Below the pieces are notes generated by a model. It saw only the letters and a program-made list of their open reading frames with translations, was not told the origin of the DNA and ran no database searches. Position numbers and translations under genes: made by a program. Shown piece by piece: positions 34,875 through 43,863 of a stretch of 49,857 bases of DNA. Every line of letters starts with the position of its first letter. Within the stretch, counting starts at the first letter, position 1. Origin of the DNA: an uncultured Clostridia bacterium (GTDB lineage: Bacteria; Bacillota; Clostridia; Christensenellales; CAG-314); assembly GCA_947624235.1 (NCBI GenBank), contig CANQJK010000005.1, positions 1 to 49,857 of the forward strand, in the 5' to 3' direction.

Positions 34875-35473
34875 TAAACATTCCTCAAATTAAAGTTCGC
34901 CATTTATCGCTTGGCGACGACATCAATCAAGTTGCGCGATTGATCTACTACACGGACGAATACATTTTCCCCTATTTGTTTGACAACGATATCAAAAAAG
35001 GCATTCCCGTGTTGGCGGACATGGTGAAGAACAACACTATTTACAACTACAACAATGTGACGGCAGGATTTTTGCACGAAAAAATCGTGGGCATTGTCAT
35101 ATCGCAAAACACACCTATAACGATCGATCTGCACGAAATGGCAAATTGCTTTGTGCGTTGCGGAGTATCCGTTGGCGACAGATTTGCCAAAGTGTACAAC
35201 GAGTACTACAAACTGTTGGAGGACGAACCGGACGGTATTTACATAGCCAATGTGTGCGTAGACAAATTGTATCGCAAAATGGGTTTTGCAAAAGCAATGC
35301 TCAACAGCCTGTTGGATGACAAAAACACCTATCGTTTGGAAACTGTAAAAGACAACGCGGGAGCGTTGCACCTTTACCAAAGCCTCGGGTTTGAGATAGA
35401 TTGCGAATATCCGGGCTTTACCGAAGTGCCCTGCTACCGTATGACGCGCAAAAGTAAAATTAAAGGAGATTGA
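34871..35473 (+). CDS. GNAT-family N-acetyltransferase (second in operon)
   Basis: The 200-residue protein has a GNAT fold with IYIANVCVDKLYRKMGFAKAML as the acetyl-CoA strand and loop, and ALHLYQSLGFEIDCEYPGF at the end. The usual Q/RxxGxG/A appears as RKMGFA. Its ATG overlaps the stop of the first GNAT gene, so translation is coupled. The two paralogues are only weakly alike and may act on different substrates. The TIR gene follows after 3 nt, with its GGAG site lying in the last codons of this gene. Confidence 0.85.
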   Translation: MINIPQIKVRHLSLGDDINQVARLIYYTDEYIFPYLFDNDIKKGIPVLADMVKNNTIYNYNNVTAGFLHEKIVGIVISQNTPITIDLHEMANCFVRCGVSVGDRFAKVYNEYYKLLEDEPDGIYIANVCVDKLYRKMGFAKAMLNSLLDDKNTYRLETVKDNAGALHLYQSLGFEIDCEYPGFTEVPCYRMTRKSKIKGD

Positions 35474-35476
35474 CAA

Positions 35477-36781
35477 ATGGATGTTTTTATTAGTTACGAA
35501 CATGAATCAAAATCGATAGCCGACAATATTTGCGCCGTGTTGGAATCGCACGGCATTCGCTGTTGGTATGCCCCGCGCGACGTATACGGCGACTATGCCA
35601 CATCCATTGTGGAAGCAATAGAAAAATGCCGAGTTTTTGTGTTGGTGCTTACAAGCAAATCGGCGCAATCTCCGCATGTGCTAAACGAAGTGGAAATGGC
35701 ATACAAACGCATACTCAACGGCGAGATCACCATTGTTCCGTTCAAAGTGGACGAAGGCATACTTTCCAAGGCAATGGAATACTACGTCAAACGTTTGCAT
35801 TGGATAGACGCGGTCAGCGCGCCCCTCGAACAAGCGATAAATCAACTTTACGAACAGCTCATTCCCATTCTCGGCATTACCAAGCAAAATTCTTCCGATC
35901 CCGACGACACCAACCTCAATCGCAAAAACGTGCAATACTATTCGCCCGACGATCTTGTGGAGATCAACCGTCTGCACACGGAAGAGGAATTTTTGTACAG
36001 CTTTGAAAAGCCCTACTACGACAAATTACTGTTCAACAAACAACACGTTGCTGTGCTGGATTTCGGCACGCTCAACCCGTCCGCTTCCGTCAAACGCTTC
36101 AATCGCCCCGAAGTGGACAGCGTTGTGTGCCTTGCCTACAACAACGATATGGTAAAAGAGGGCAACGATTTGTGCGCCGACAACGACAAAATAAACTTTT
36201 TTCACTTTGACGTGACTTGCGAAAACATCGACGACGTTTTGCGCTCGGCAATGAATCAAACGGGTGTGCAAAAATTTGATTTTGTCAACCTCACCATGGT
36301 TATCATGGACTTGAAAAACCCCTTCAAAGTGCTCAAAAACATCCGAAAGTACCTGTCGGACAACGCAGTCGCTTATGTGCGCGACGTGGACGACGGCGTA
36401 GTGTTTGCCTATCCCGACGACGACAGTTTGTTTGAAACATTCAAGAGTTTTTATCTGTTGGACAGCATGAGCGGATCGCGCCACTCGGCAAGACAGGTGT
36501 ACAGCATAATGAAGCGTATCGGAGCAAAAGACGTGCGCTTGGAGTGTTGCGGATTAAGCACCGCGGGACTGACATACAGCCAACGCAGGGCGTTGTTTGA
36601 CAGTTGGTTCTCCTTTATACCAAACGATTTCAGGCAAATTGCCGACAAAAACCCCCTTGACGAGCGCGTGAAGGAAATAAACAGTTGGCTCAACGAGCAT
36701 TACGACGATTTGGAAGTGCGCTTTTTCAGTGAGGACTTTTTGTTCAACAGCGGTTACGTAATATACACCGTACGCTTTTAG
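35477..36781 (+). CDS. TIR domain fused to a methyltransferase-like domain
   Basis: In the 434-residue protein residues 1-130 are a TIR domain: DVFISYEHESKSIADNI, GIRCWYAPRDV, VFVLVLTSKSAQSPHVLNEVE. E71, following S65-P-H-V, is in the place of the catalytic glutamate of TIR NADases. Residues about 190-340 look like a class I SAM methyltransferase: VLDFGTLNP (motif I, 193-201, with an atypical loop), VVCLAYNNDMV, NFFHFDVT, then PFKVLKNIRKYLSDNAVAYVRDVDDG. No signal peptide or membrane helix is seen. GGAG precedes the ATG. It may make or sense a nucleotide signal, but the substrate and even methyltransferase activity are unproven. A strong terminator follows. Confidence 0.83.
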   Translation: MDVFISYEHESKSIADNICAVLESHGIRCWYAPRDVYGDYATSIVEAIEKCRVFVLVLTSKSAQSPHVLNEVEMAYKRILNGEITIVPFKVDEGILSKAMEYYVKRLHWIDAVSAPLEQAINQLYEQLIPILGITKQNSSDPDDTNLNRKNVQYYSPDDLVEINRLHTEEEFLYSFEKPYYDKLLFNKQHVAVLDFGTLNPSASVKRFNRPEVDSVVCLAYNNDMVKEGNDLCADNDKINFFHFDVTCENIDDVLRSAMNQTGVQKFDFVNLTMVIMDLKNPFKVLKNIRKYLSDNAVAYVRDVDDGVVFAYPDDDSLFETFKSFYLLDSMSGSRHSARQVYSIMKRIGAKDVRLECCGLSTAGLTYSQRRALFDSWFSFIPNDFRQIADKNPLDERVKEINSWLNEHYDDLEVRFFSEDFLFNSGYVIYTVRF

Positions 36782-36800
36782 CAAACGATTTTACCAAAAA

Positions 36801-36849
36801 CACACCCTGTCATTGCCCGATAAAACGGGCGACGGGGTGTGTTTTTTTT
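36801..36849 (+). terminator. Terminator of the GNAT-GNAT-TIR operon
   Basis: CACACCCTGTC pairs with GACGGGGTGTG (one G-U) and an inner GCCCG pairs with CGGGC, followed by eight T residues. The minus side is also T-rich, so it may serve the convergent pepF gene as well. Confidence 0.9.
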
Positions 36850-36909
36850 ATTTTTTTTAGCAAAATAGCGATATGGGGTGAGTTTTTTGCCCGCATATAC
36901 TTGCAGACG

Positions 36910-38694
36910 TTACTTTACAAGCTTTTCCAACTCGTTCAAAGTGTCCTCAAAGGACTTGGTGACGATGTCGAACGGTTCCTGCGTTGTGAGGTCTACGCCC
37001 GCAACTTTCAACTCGGAAACGGGATCCATAGATCCGCCTAGGGACAGAAACTTTTTGTAGCGTTGCACTGCGGTAGCGCCCTCTTTGAGTATCTTTTCTG
37101 CAAGGCAAACGGCAGAGATTATGCCCGTGGAATATTTGTAGACGTAGAACGCACGGTAAAAATGCGGAATACGCGCCCATTCGTACTTGATCTCGTCGTT
37201 GTGATGCACCGCTTCGCCGTAGTACATCTTGTTGAGTTTGAGATATTCGTTGCACATCACGTCTGCCGTGAGGGGCTGACCGCTCTCCACCAAGGCGTGG
37301 GATATCTGCTCAAACTCGGCAAACATCGCCTGACGGTACATGGTCGTGCGAAGCATATCCAGATAGTATTGAAGCAAATATTTTTTTACGTTAACGTCTG
37401 TTTGTGTTGCAAGCAGGTATTTGAGAAGCAACACCTCGTTGCAAGTAGAAGCCACTTCCGCAACAAATATCTTGTAGTTTTCCTTGGCGAACGGTTGCGC
37501 CTTGCAACTGTAATATGTGTGCATGGAGTGTCCCATTTCGTGCGCTATGGTAAAAATATCGTGAGTGGTTTTTTGATAGTTCAACAGCATGTAGGGGTGC
37601 ACTCCGCTTACACCGCTACTGTAAGCGCCACTACGCTTTGTGGGCGTTTCGTGAACGTCTATCCAACGATTGGCAAATGCCTCGCGCACCACGTTTAGAT
37701 AGTCCTCTCCGAGAGGGGCAAGCCCCTTCAACACCAATTGACACGCCTCTTCGTACTCGCAGGAGATATCGGCATTTTCAAAAATAGGCACATACAGGTC
37801 GTACATGTTGAGCGTTTCTACGCCCAGCAGTTTTTTGCGTAGCGCTATGTATTTGTGCAACGGTTGAAAACTTGTGTGCATGCACTTGATGAGGTTGTCG
37901 TAGACGGATTTGTCCACCTGCTCGTAAAAGAGCGCCATTTCCATTGCGCTATCGAACTTGCGCGCGCGAGCGCTGAAACAATCTGCCTTTACACTACCCT
38001 CGTACAACCCTGCCAACGTGTTGATCTTGTCGATATACGCCTTGTAGTAGGTCTCGAAAGCAAGTTTGCGCACTGCCTGATCCTTGTGTTGCAAAAGCAT
38101 GCTGTAAGTGCCGTGTCCCAGCTGTACTTCCTTGCCGTCAACGGTTATCTTGTCAAACTTGATGTCTCCGCTGTCCAGACGGTTGAAAACCTCGTGGAAC
38201 TGTCCGCTGAAACTGCCCACTCCCGCAAGCAAACGTTCTTCGCTTTCCGAAAGAATGTGCTTTTTGCCACGGAGCAAGTTGGATAACGCCACATCATAGT
38301 CGGCAAACTCGGCGTCGGCAATAAATTCTTTGAGTTTTTCGTCGGGGATAGCGGACAACTCCGGGCTGACGAAACTTGTTGCCTCGTTGTACTTGGTGTA
38401 CAAGCCGTATATGCGAGAGTAGCGCGCCTGCTTTTCGGGATCTTGAAGGTCGCTGTCGTAGTCCATGTGCGCGTAACCGAACAGGCGGTCCAATTTGAGT
38501 TCGACCTCGTCGGACAGTTTGAGAAATTTCAACAGACTGTCGCGATCGCTCAACTTGCCCTGAAAAGTTGTAAGTTTGGGATATTCCCGAGCAAAAGCGT
38601 CAAACTCCTTTTCCCAATCGTCGGGCGTGGGATAGATGTCTCCCAGGTTCCAAGTGTATTTTTCCGGTATGTCTGCGCGTTTTGTGTAGCTCAT
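36910..38694 (-). CDS. pepF: Oligoendopeptidase F (M3B metallopeptidase)
   Basis: The cytosolic zinc peptidase cuts short peptides. The 594-residue chain opens RADIPEKYTWNLGDIYPT and carries the zinc motif TIAHEMGHSMHTYY with HExxH. The third ligand glutamate lies in VAEVASTCNEVLL. RVPHFYRAFYVY-type sequence (RIPHFYRAFYVYKYSTG) follows. Length is normal for PepF (about 600). GGAGG lies before the ATG, and a consensus promoter is at 38727-38755. It sits between the two TIR-domain genes but has its own promoter and terminators on both sides, so a functional link is not implied. Confidence 0.95.
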   Translation of the reverse strand: MSYTKRADIPEKYTWNLGDIYPTPDDWEKEFDAFAREYPKLTTFQGKLSDRDSLLKFLKLSDEVELKLDRLFGYAHMDYDSDLQDPEKQARYSRIYGLYTKYNEATSFVSPELSAIPDEKLKEFIADAEFADYDVALSNLLRGKKHILSESEERLLAGVGSFSGQFHEVFNRLDSGDIKFDKITVDGKEVQLGHGTYSMLLQHKDQAVRKLAFETYYKAYIDKINTLAGLYEGSVKADCFSARARKFDSAMEMALFYEQVDKSVYDNLIKCMHTSFQPLHKYIALRKKLLGVETLNMYDLYVPIFENADISCEYEEACQLVLKGLAPLGEDYLNVVREAFANRWIDVHETPTKRSGAYSSGVSGVHPYMLLNYQKTTHDIFTIAHEMGHSMHTYYSCKAQPFAKENYKIFVAEVASTCNEVLLLKYLLATQTDVNVKKYLLQYYLDMLRTTMYRQAMFAEFEQISHALVESGQPLTADVMCNEYLKLNKMYYGEAVHHNDEIKYEWARIPHFYRAFYVYKYSTGIISAVCLAEKILKEGATAVQRYKKFLSLGGSMDPVSELKVAGVDLTTQEPFDIVTKSFEDTLNELEKLVK

Positions 38695-38726
38695 AACAAA
38701 AGCCTCCTTTTTTGCAATTTGTAAAT

Positions 38727-38755
38727 ATTATATACTTATTTTGCCGATATGTCAA
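38727..38755 (-). promoter_or_regulatory. pepF promoter
   Basis: On the minus strand a perfect TTGACA (38750-38755) and a perfect TATAAT (38727-38732) are 17 nt apart, the best promoter match in the window. Confidence 0.9.
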
Positions 38756-38785
38756 AACAAAAAAGCCGAGAGCATTGCGCTCTCG
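38754..38785 (-). terminator. Terminator of the TIR-LRR gene
   Basis: CGAGAGC pairs with GCTCTCG (38767-38785), followed on the minus strand by GGCTTTTTTGTTTTG. It lies about 140 nt after the TIR-LRR stop, directly before the pepF promoter. Confidence 0.8.
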
Positions 38786-38923
38786 ACATAAAATCGGACG
38801 ATCTTCAAACAAATAGGCACAACTTGCCCGCGCTTTTACTTGACTATGCTCCCGCAGATATGCCTTGCGCAGGCAGTTCAAACACCGTGGCATGTTGCTT
38901 TTATGATTTGTTGTTTATAATGA

Positions 38924-41900
38924 TCACCAGAATTTTGTCCATTCAAATGAGCAATATTTCTTATTCAGATACTGTGCGGCGATCTTTGCATCTTCAAGCC
39001 CTTCTAACGTATGCGAACGAGTATTTTTGTCGTAATAATACCAGAACTTTGACTTCGGGAAAAATGCCCTTGTCAGCTTTTTGCAATCGGAAAAAGCACC
39101 CATGCCTATCTTCCTAACAGTGTTCGGTATTGTTATCTCCCTCAAGTTACTACAATTAGAAAAAGCTCCAATTCCTATACGTTGCAGTGTGCTATCACCA
39201 TTATACGTCACGGTTTTTAATTTACTGCAACCCGAAAACGCGCCGTCTCCTATATCTGTAACTGTACATGGAATTGTTATCTCCTTCAAGCTACTACAAC
39301 CGTCAAAAGCACCATGATATATTATTTTTGTCTCGTTATTTATTGTATAAGATGTTTTAGTCTTGTCAACTACGCCCATCAATACCGCATATTTGTTGTC
39401 GTCATTACCCAAATATTTGACGTCTTCTGATATATTATAACTCAAATTACTACAACCGCGGAATACATCTGAGCCTATGAAAGTGACACTGCTCGGTATA
39501 TTTATATCCGTCAAATTACTGCAATCTAAAAACGCCTTTGAACTTATGCGTGTTACGCTACTCGGTATAACAATTTTCGTTAAGCTACTGCAACCACTGA
39601 AAGCGTTCAATCCTATCTCTGTGATTGAGTTTGGAATAGCTACCTCCGCCAAGTTGCTACAACCGGAAAAAGCATATGAGTCTATTTCTGTGACAGGCAT
39701 TCCATTACAAGAACTTGGAATATTAACTTTTGTTATCAATTTGTCGGAACACCGAATTACGAAACCTTTTCTCAAATAATTAAGGCTAAACGACCAACAG
39801 CTTTGATCGACGTAACCGCATACTTTACAAACGGTGCCGTCAAAATCGTGCCGGGCTTTGTCGGCAACAATGTTAAGACCGCGAATTGCCGAGCGCCAAT
39901 GATATTCTTTGTTCCAAGTCCAACTTTTACCAAATAAGTTGTTGCAACAGGAAAAAGCCTGATTGCCTATGCTCGTGACAGAATGCGGAATTATTATTTT
40001 TGTTAAGTTGCTACAATTGGAAAAAGCGCCTTCCCCAATGCTTTGCAAGTGGCTACTGTCTTCAAACTTCACTGCAAACAACCGTGTACAATCGGCAAAA
40101 GACATGCGTCCTATGCTAGTGACGGTGCTTGGAATGGTTACTTCTGTCAAGCTATCACAACCCGAAAAGGCACTATTGCCTATGCTTTGAAGTTGGCTGT
40201 CCTTTTCAAACGACACGATTTGCAACCTACTGCAATGATGAAAAGCCCGATCGCCGATGCTTGTGACAGAACTTGGAATTATTATTTTTGTCAAATGACT
40301 ACAATCGGCAAAAGATTTGTTGCCTATGCTAATAACTCTGCTCGGCATTGTTATTGCCGTCAAGCTATCACAACCCGAAAAGGCGCCATTGTCTATAATT
40401 TGCAGTTGACTGTCATTCTCAAATGTCACGGTTTGTAACTGACTGCAATAACTAAAAGTCTGATCCTCTATACTTGTGACACAACGTGGCACGATTATTC
40501 TCGTCAAATTACTGCATCCATAAAATGCACTATTGCCTATGCTTTGCAGTTGACTGTCATTCTCAAACGTTACTCGCACCAAGTTTTTGCAACCGTAAAA
40601 AGCCCATTTGCCTATACTCGTTACTGTGCTCGGAATAATGACTTCCTTAAAATTAGCACCGCAAAAAGCCCGTTTGGGAATAGTTTCTACATCATCACTT
40701 AACAACAATGTTGTTAGAAGAGGACAAGTTGCAAATATAAATGAATCATTACTACTGTTTATACAGTTGGTAGCGTTCCAAAAAACTGTTTGCAATTGAC
40801 TGCAATCTGAAAAAGCGCGTCCGCCTATGCTTGTAACACTACTTGGAATAGTTATTTCCGTCAAACTACTGCAACCGCAGAAAGCCTCATCTTCTATGCT
40901 AGTAACACTACTTGGAATAGTTATTTCCGTCAAACTACTGCAACCGCAGAAAGCCTCATCTTCTATGCTAGTAACACTACTCGGTATAGTGATTTCTGTT
41001 AAGTTGGTGCAACCCTTGAAAGCCTGATAGCCTATGTCGGTGACAGGCAAACCGTCGTGAGAACTCGGAACAGCTACCTTTGTTAAAGACTTGTCGGTAC
41101 ATTTAACAATATAACCTTGTTGATTGCTATCAAGGCTGAACACAAATGCACTTTCATCCAAGTAACCACAGACTTTGCATACATTGCCGTCAAGATCGTG
41201 CGGGGCTTTGTCTTGGACAATGTCACACCCGCAAATTGAGGCGTGCCAATGCGATGTGTTATCCCATGTCCAGTATTTGGCAAATAAACTACTGCAACCG
41301 TCAAACGCACCATTTCCTATGCTTGTGACTGTACTCGGTATTGTTATATTCGTCAAACTACTGCAACCAAAGAAAGCCTCATTGTATATGCAAGTAACGC
41401 TACTCGGTATAGTGATTTCTGTTAAGTTGGTGCAATCCTTGAAAGCCTGATAGCCCACACCCGTGACGGGTAAACCGCCGTGAGAACTCGGAACAGCCAC
41501 CTTTGTTAAAGACTTGTCGGTACATTTAACAATATAACCTCGTTGATTGCTATCAGGACCATACACAAATGCACTCTCATCAATGTAACCGCAAACTTTG
41601 CACACATTGCCGTCAAATTCATGCGAAGCTTTGTCACTGACAATGTCGTGACCGAAAGTTGCCGAGTGCCAATGCGTTTTGCTATCCCTTGTCCAGTCTT
41701 TGGCAAACAAGTTACTGCAACCCGCAAATGCATCTGATCCTATGCATGTGACAGTGCTCGGGATGGAAATTTTCTCTATATTGTTGCAATCGGAAAATGC
41801 ACTATCGCCTATGCGTTGCAGTTGGCTGTGCTCTTCGAACGTTACATTTTGCAAATTTGTGCAATATCCGAAAGCGTAGTCGCCTATGCTTGTGACTGTA

Positions 41901-43729
41901 CTCGGTATTGTTATATTCGTCAAACTACTGCAACCAAAGAAAGCCTCATTGTATATGCAAGTAACGCTACTCGGTATAGTGATTTCTGTTAAGCTGGTGC
42001 AATCCTTGAAAGCCTGATAGCCTATGCGAGTGACGGGCAAGCCGTCGTGAAAACTTGGAATGATTACTTTTGTTACAGACTTGTCGGAACAGGCAACACT
42101 ATAACCTTGTTGATTGCTATCAAGGCTGAACACAAATGCACTTTCATCCAAGTAACCACAGACTTTGCATACATTTCCGTCAAAATCGTGCGGAGTTTTG
42201 TTGCTTACAACGTCACACCCGAAAGTTGCCGAGTGCCAATGCGATTTGCTATCCCATGTCCAGTCTTTGACAAATAAGTTGTTGCAACCTGCAAATGCAT
42301 CTGAGCCTATGTATGTGACGGTACTCGGAATAGCGATTTCCTTTATTTTACTGCAACCGAGAAAAGCATTATCACCTATGCGTTGCAGTTGGCTGTGCTC
42401 TTCGAACGTTACAATTTGCAAATTTGTGCAATATCCAAAAGCGTAGTCGCCTATGCTTGTGACTGCATGCGGAATTGTTATTTTCGTCAAACGTTTGCAA
42501 CCACAGAAAGCCTCATCGTATATGCATGTAACACTACTCGGTATAGTGATTTCTGTTAAATCGATACAATCCTTGAAAGCCTGATAGCCAACATCCGTGA
42601 CGGGCAAACCGTCGTGAGAACTTGGAACAATCACTTTTGTTACAGACTTGTCGGAACAGGCAACACTATATCCTTGTTGATTGCTATCAAGGCTGAACAC
42701 AAATGCGCTTTCGTCAAAGTAACCACAGACTTTGCATACATTGCCGTCAAAATCGTGCGGAGTTTTGTCGCTTACAACGTCACACCCGAAAGTTGCCGAG
42801 TGCCAATGCGATTTGCTATCCCATGTCCAGTCTTTGGCAAATAAGTTACTGCAACTGTCAAACGCATTTCTTCCTATGCTTGTGACAGTGCTCGGAATAG
42901 TTATGCTCGTCAAGCTACTGCAACCACAAAAAGCCTCATCTTCTATGCTTTTGATACTGTTCGGAATTTTGACTTCTGTTAATTTTACACAATTTTTAAA
43001 AGCCTCATAGCCTATGCTCGTAACGGGCAAGCCGTCGTGAGAACTCGGAATGGTTATCTTTGTTACGGATTTGTCGGAGCATATAACAACATAGCCTTGT
43101 TGATCGCTATCAAGGCTATAAACAAGCGCATGCTCATCTATGTAACCGCAAACGTCACACACATTGTCGTCACCATAGTTGTGCGGGGCTTTGTCGCTTA
43201 CCACATCGTGACCGCATGTTGACGCGTGCCAATGCGATGAACTATCCCACGTCCAGCTGTCGGAAAATGTGTGTTCGTGGATGTTGCTCGTCGCAAGTGT
43301 GCGTTCGATCGAACGGGAACTGTCATTGCACGCAACATACTTGTTGATCGCAATTGCAACAAGAGCCAACTTATCCTCAGACAAATTGTCCAAGGTAAAT
43401 GCTTGTTGTTTGTGCAAATAGTAGTTAAACGTGCCTTCCAGCGGAGAATCGTCTACCCTACAAGGAATTACAGGCTTGTGCTCGTTTGCAAGCAATTCCA
43501 GCTCGTTTTCTACATGATCGGAACGCTGTGCGTATTGTGAAAGTATCAACAAAGCGCAACTGCAATTGACGATTGCATTGTTGATCGCTCTTGGATAGGG
43601 CGTGCCCGCGGGGATATCTCGCGTGCATATCCAGCACTTTATTTTTTCCGTTTGCTCCAAATAGTCTACAAGCCTATCCGCAACATCTTGGTTTTTGCTT
43701 GAAAAAGAAATGAAAACGTAATTTTCCAT
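38924..43729 (-). CDS. TIR domain - BspA-type leucine-rich repeat protein
   Basis: The 1601-residue protein has no signal peptide or membrane helix. Residues 1-120 form a TIR domain (NYVFISFSSKNQDVADRL, KCWICTRDIP, SDHVENELELL) with E76 in the catalytic position of TIR NADases. From about 165 to the C-terminus it holds about 40 BspA/LRR_5 repeats of 23 residues (pattern ITIPSSVTSIGDYAFxxCxxL). They are interrupted by six modules with HWHS, C, H and CKVCGY that could bind metal. GGGGGAG precedes the ATG at 43729; the frame to 43819 runs past the promoter. The layout suggests a cytosolic sensor in which the LRR region binds something and the TIR domain signals or degrades NAD. That role is inferred. 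Confidence 0.88.
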   Translation of the reverse strand: MENYVFISFSSKNQDVADRLVDYLEQTEKIKCWICTRDIPAGTPYPRAINNAIVNCSCALLILSQYAQRSDHVENELELLANEHKPVIPCRVDDSPLEGTFNYYLHKQQAFTLDNLSEDKLALVAIAINKYVACNDSSRSIERTLATSNIHEHTFSDSWTWDSSSHWHASTCGHDVVSDKAPHNYGDDNVCDVCGYIDEHALVYSLDSDQQGYVVICSDKSVTKITIPSSHDGLPVTSIGYEAFKNCVKLTEVKIPNSIKSIEDEAFCGCSSLTSITIPSTVTSIGRNAFDSCSNLFAKDWTWDSKSHWHSATFGCDVVSDKTPHDFDGNVCKVCGYFDESAFVFSLDSNQQGYSVACSDKSVTKVIVPSSHDGLPVTDVGYQAFKDCIDLTEITIPSSVTCIYDEAFCGCKRLTKITIPHAVTSIGDYAFGYCTNLQIVTFEEHSQLQRIGDNAFLGCSKIKEIAIPSTVTYIGSDAFAGCNNLFVKDWTWDSKSHWHSATFGCDVVSNKTPHDFDGNVCKVCGYLDESAFVFSLDSNQQGYSVACSDKSVTKVIIPSFHDGLPVTRIGYQAFKDCTSLTEITIPSSVTCIYNEAFFGCSSLTNITIPSTVTSIGDYAFGYCTNLQNVTFEEHSQLQRIGDSAFSDCNNIEKISIPSTVTCIGSDAFAGCSNLFAKDWTRDSKTHWHSATFGHDIVSDKASHEFDGNVCKVCGYIDESAFVYGPDSNQRGYIVKCTDKSLTKVAVPSSHGGLPVTGVGYQAFKDCTNLTEITIPSSVTCIYNEAFFGCSSLTNITIPSTVTSIGNGAFDGCSSLFAKYWTWDNTSHWHASICGCDIVQDKAPHDLDGNVCKVCGYLDESAFVFSLDSNQQGYIVKCTDKSLTKVAVPSSHDGLPVTDIGYQAFKGCTNLTEITIPSSVTSIEDEAFCGCSSLTEITIPSSVTSIEDEAFCGCSSLTEITIPSSVTSIGGRAFSDCSQLQTVFWNATNCINSSNDSFIFATCPLLTTLLLSDDVETIPKRAFCGANFKEVIIPSTVTSIGKWAFYGCKNLVRVTFENDSQLQSIGNSAFYGCSNLTRIIVPRCVTSIEDQTFSYCSQLQTVTFENDSQLQIIDNGAFSGCDSLTAITMPSRVISIGNKSFADCSHLTKIIIPSSVTSIGDRAFHHCSRLQIVSFEKDSQLQSIGNSAFSGCDSLTEVTIPSTVTSIGRMSFADCTRLFAVKFEDSSHLQSIGEGAFSNCSNLTKIIIPHSVTSIGNQAFSCCNNLFGKSWTWNKEYHWRSAIRGLNIVADKARHDFDGTVCKVCGYVDQSCWSFSLNYLRKGFVIRCSDKLITKVNIPSSCNGMPVTEIDSYAFSGCSNLAEVAIPNSITEIGLNAFSGCSSLTKIVIPSSVTRISSKAFLDCSNLTDINIPSSVTFIGSDVFRGCSNLSYNISEDVKYLGNDDNKYAVLMGVVDKTKTSYTINNETKIIYHGAFDGCSSLKEITIPCTVTDIGDGAFSGCSKLKTVTYNGDSTLQRIGIGAFSNCSNLREITIPNTVRKIGMGAFSDCKKLTRAFFPKSKFWYYYDKNTRSHTLEGLEDAKIAAQYLNKKYCSFEWTKFW
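39780..43260. repeat. Long-period in-frame repeats coding for Cys/His modules plus LRRs
   Basis: Six copies of a composite unit lie within the TIR-LRR gene. Each encodes a WTWDS..HWHS..C....H...C.VCGY module followed by leucine-rich repeats. Neighbouring copies start about 420-570 bp apart in the right half and are strongly alike in DNA, for example around 41106, 41529, 42099 and 42664. Confidence 0.85.
40833..40970. repeat. Exact 69-bp tandem duplication inside the TIR-LRR gene
   Basis: Two adjacent 69-bp units (40833-40901 and 40902-40970) are identical and encode the same 23-residue leucine-rich repeat twice. A third, diverged unit follows. Identity at the DNA level indicates very recent expansion. 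Confidence 0.9.
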
Positions 43730-43757
43730 GGCTTCTCCCCCACGTTTAACTGAAATT

Positions 43758-43786
43758 ATTGTAACACACATATGCCGTAAATGCAA
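43758..43786 (-). promoter_or_regulatory. Promoter of the TIR-LRR gene
   Basis: On the minus strand TTGCAT (43781-43786) and TACAAT (43758-43763), preceded by an extended TG, are 17 nt apart. The start near 43751 leaves a 22-nt leader with the ribosome site. Confidence 0.7.
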
Positions 43787-43817
43787 GTGAGCGCTATGAA
43801 ATAAAATGCCGAACAAC

Positions 43818-43854
43818 AAAAAAATGCCCCGCGCAACAATGCGTTGAGCGGGGC
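43818..43854 (-). terminator. ypeB terminator
   Basis: On the minus strand GCCCCGC pairs with GCGGGGC, extended by CAAC/GTTG across one mismatch, followed by ATTTTTTT. It lies 10 nt past the ypeB stop. Confidence 0.88.
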
Positions 43855-43863
43855 GAAAATTTG

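Noticed and set aside
40800..41000. Transposon or insertion sequence because of direct repeats
   Set aside because: The duplication is a 23-codon LRR unit with no terminal inverted repeats or transposase.
39780..43260. Regularly spaced DNA repeats suggesting a CRISPR array
   Set aside because: The repeats are in frame within one open gene, encode leucine-rich and Cys/His units, and lack constant-length repeats with unrelated spacers.
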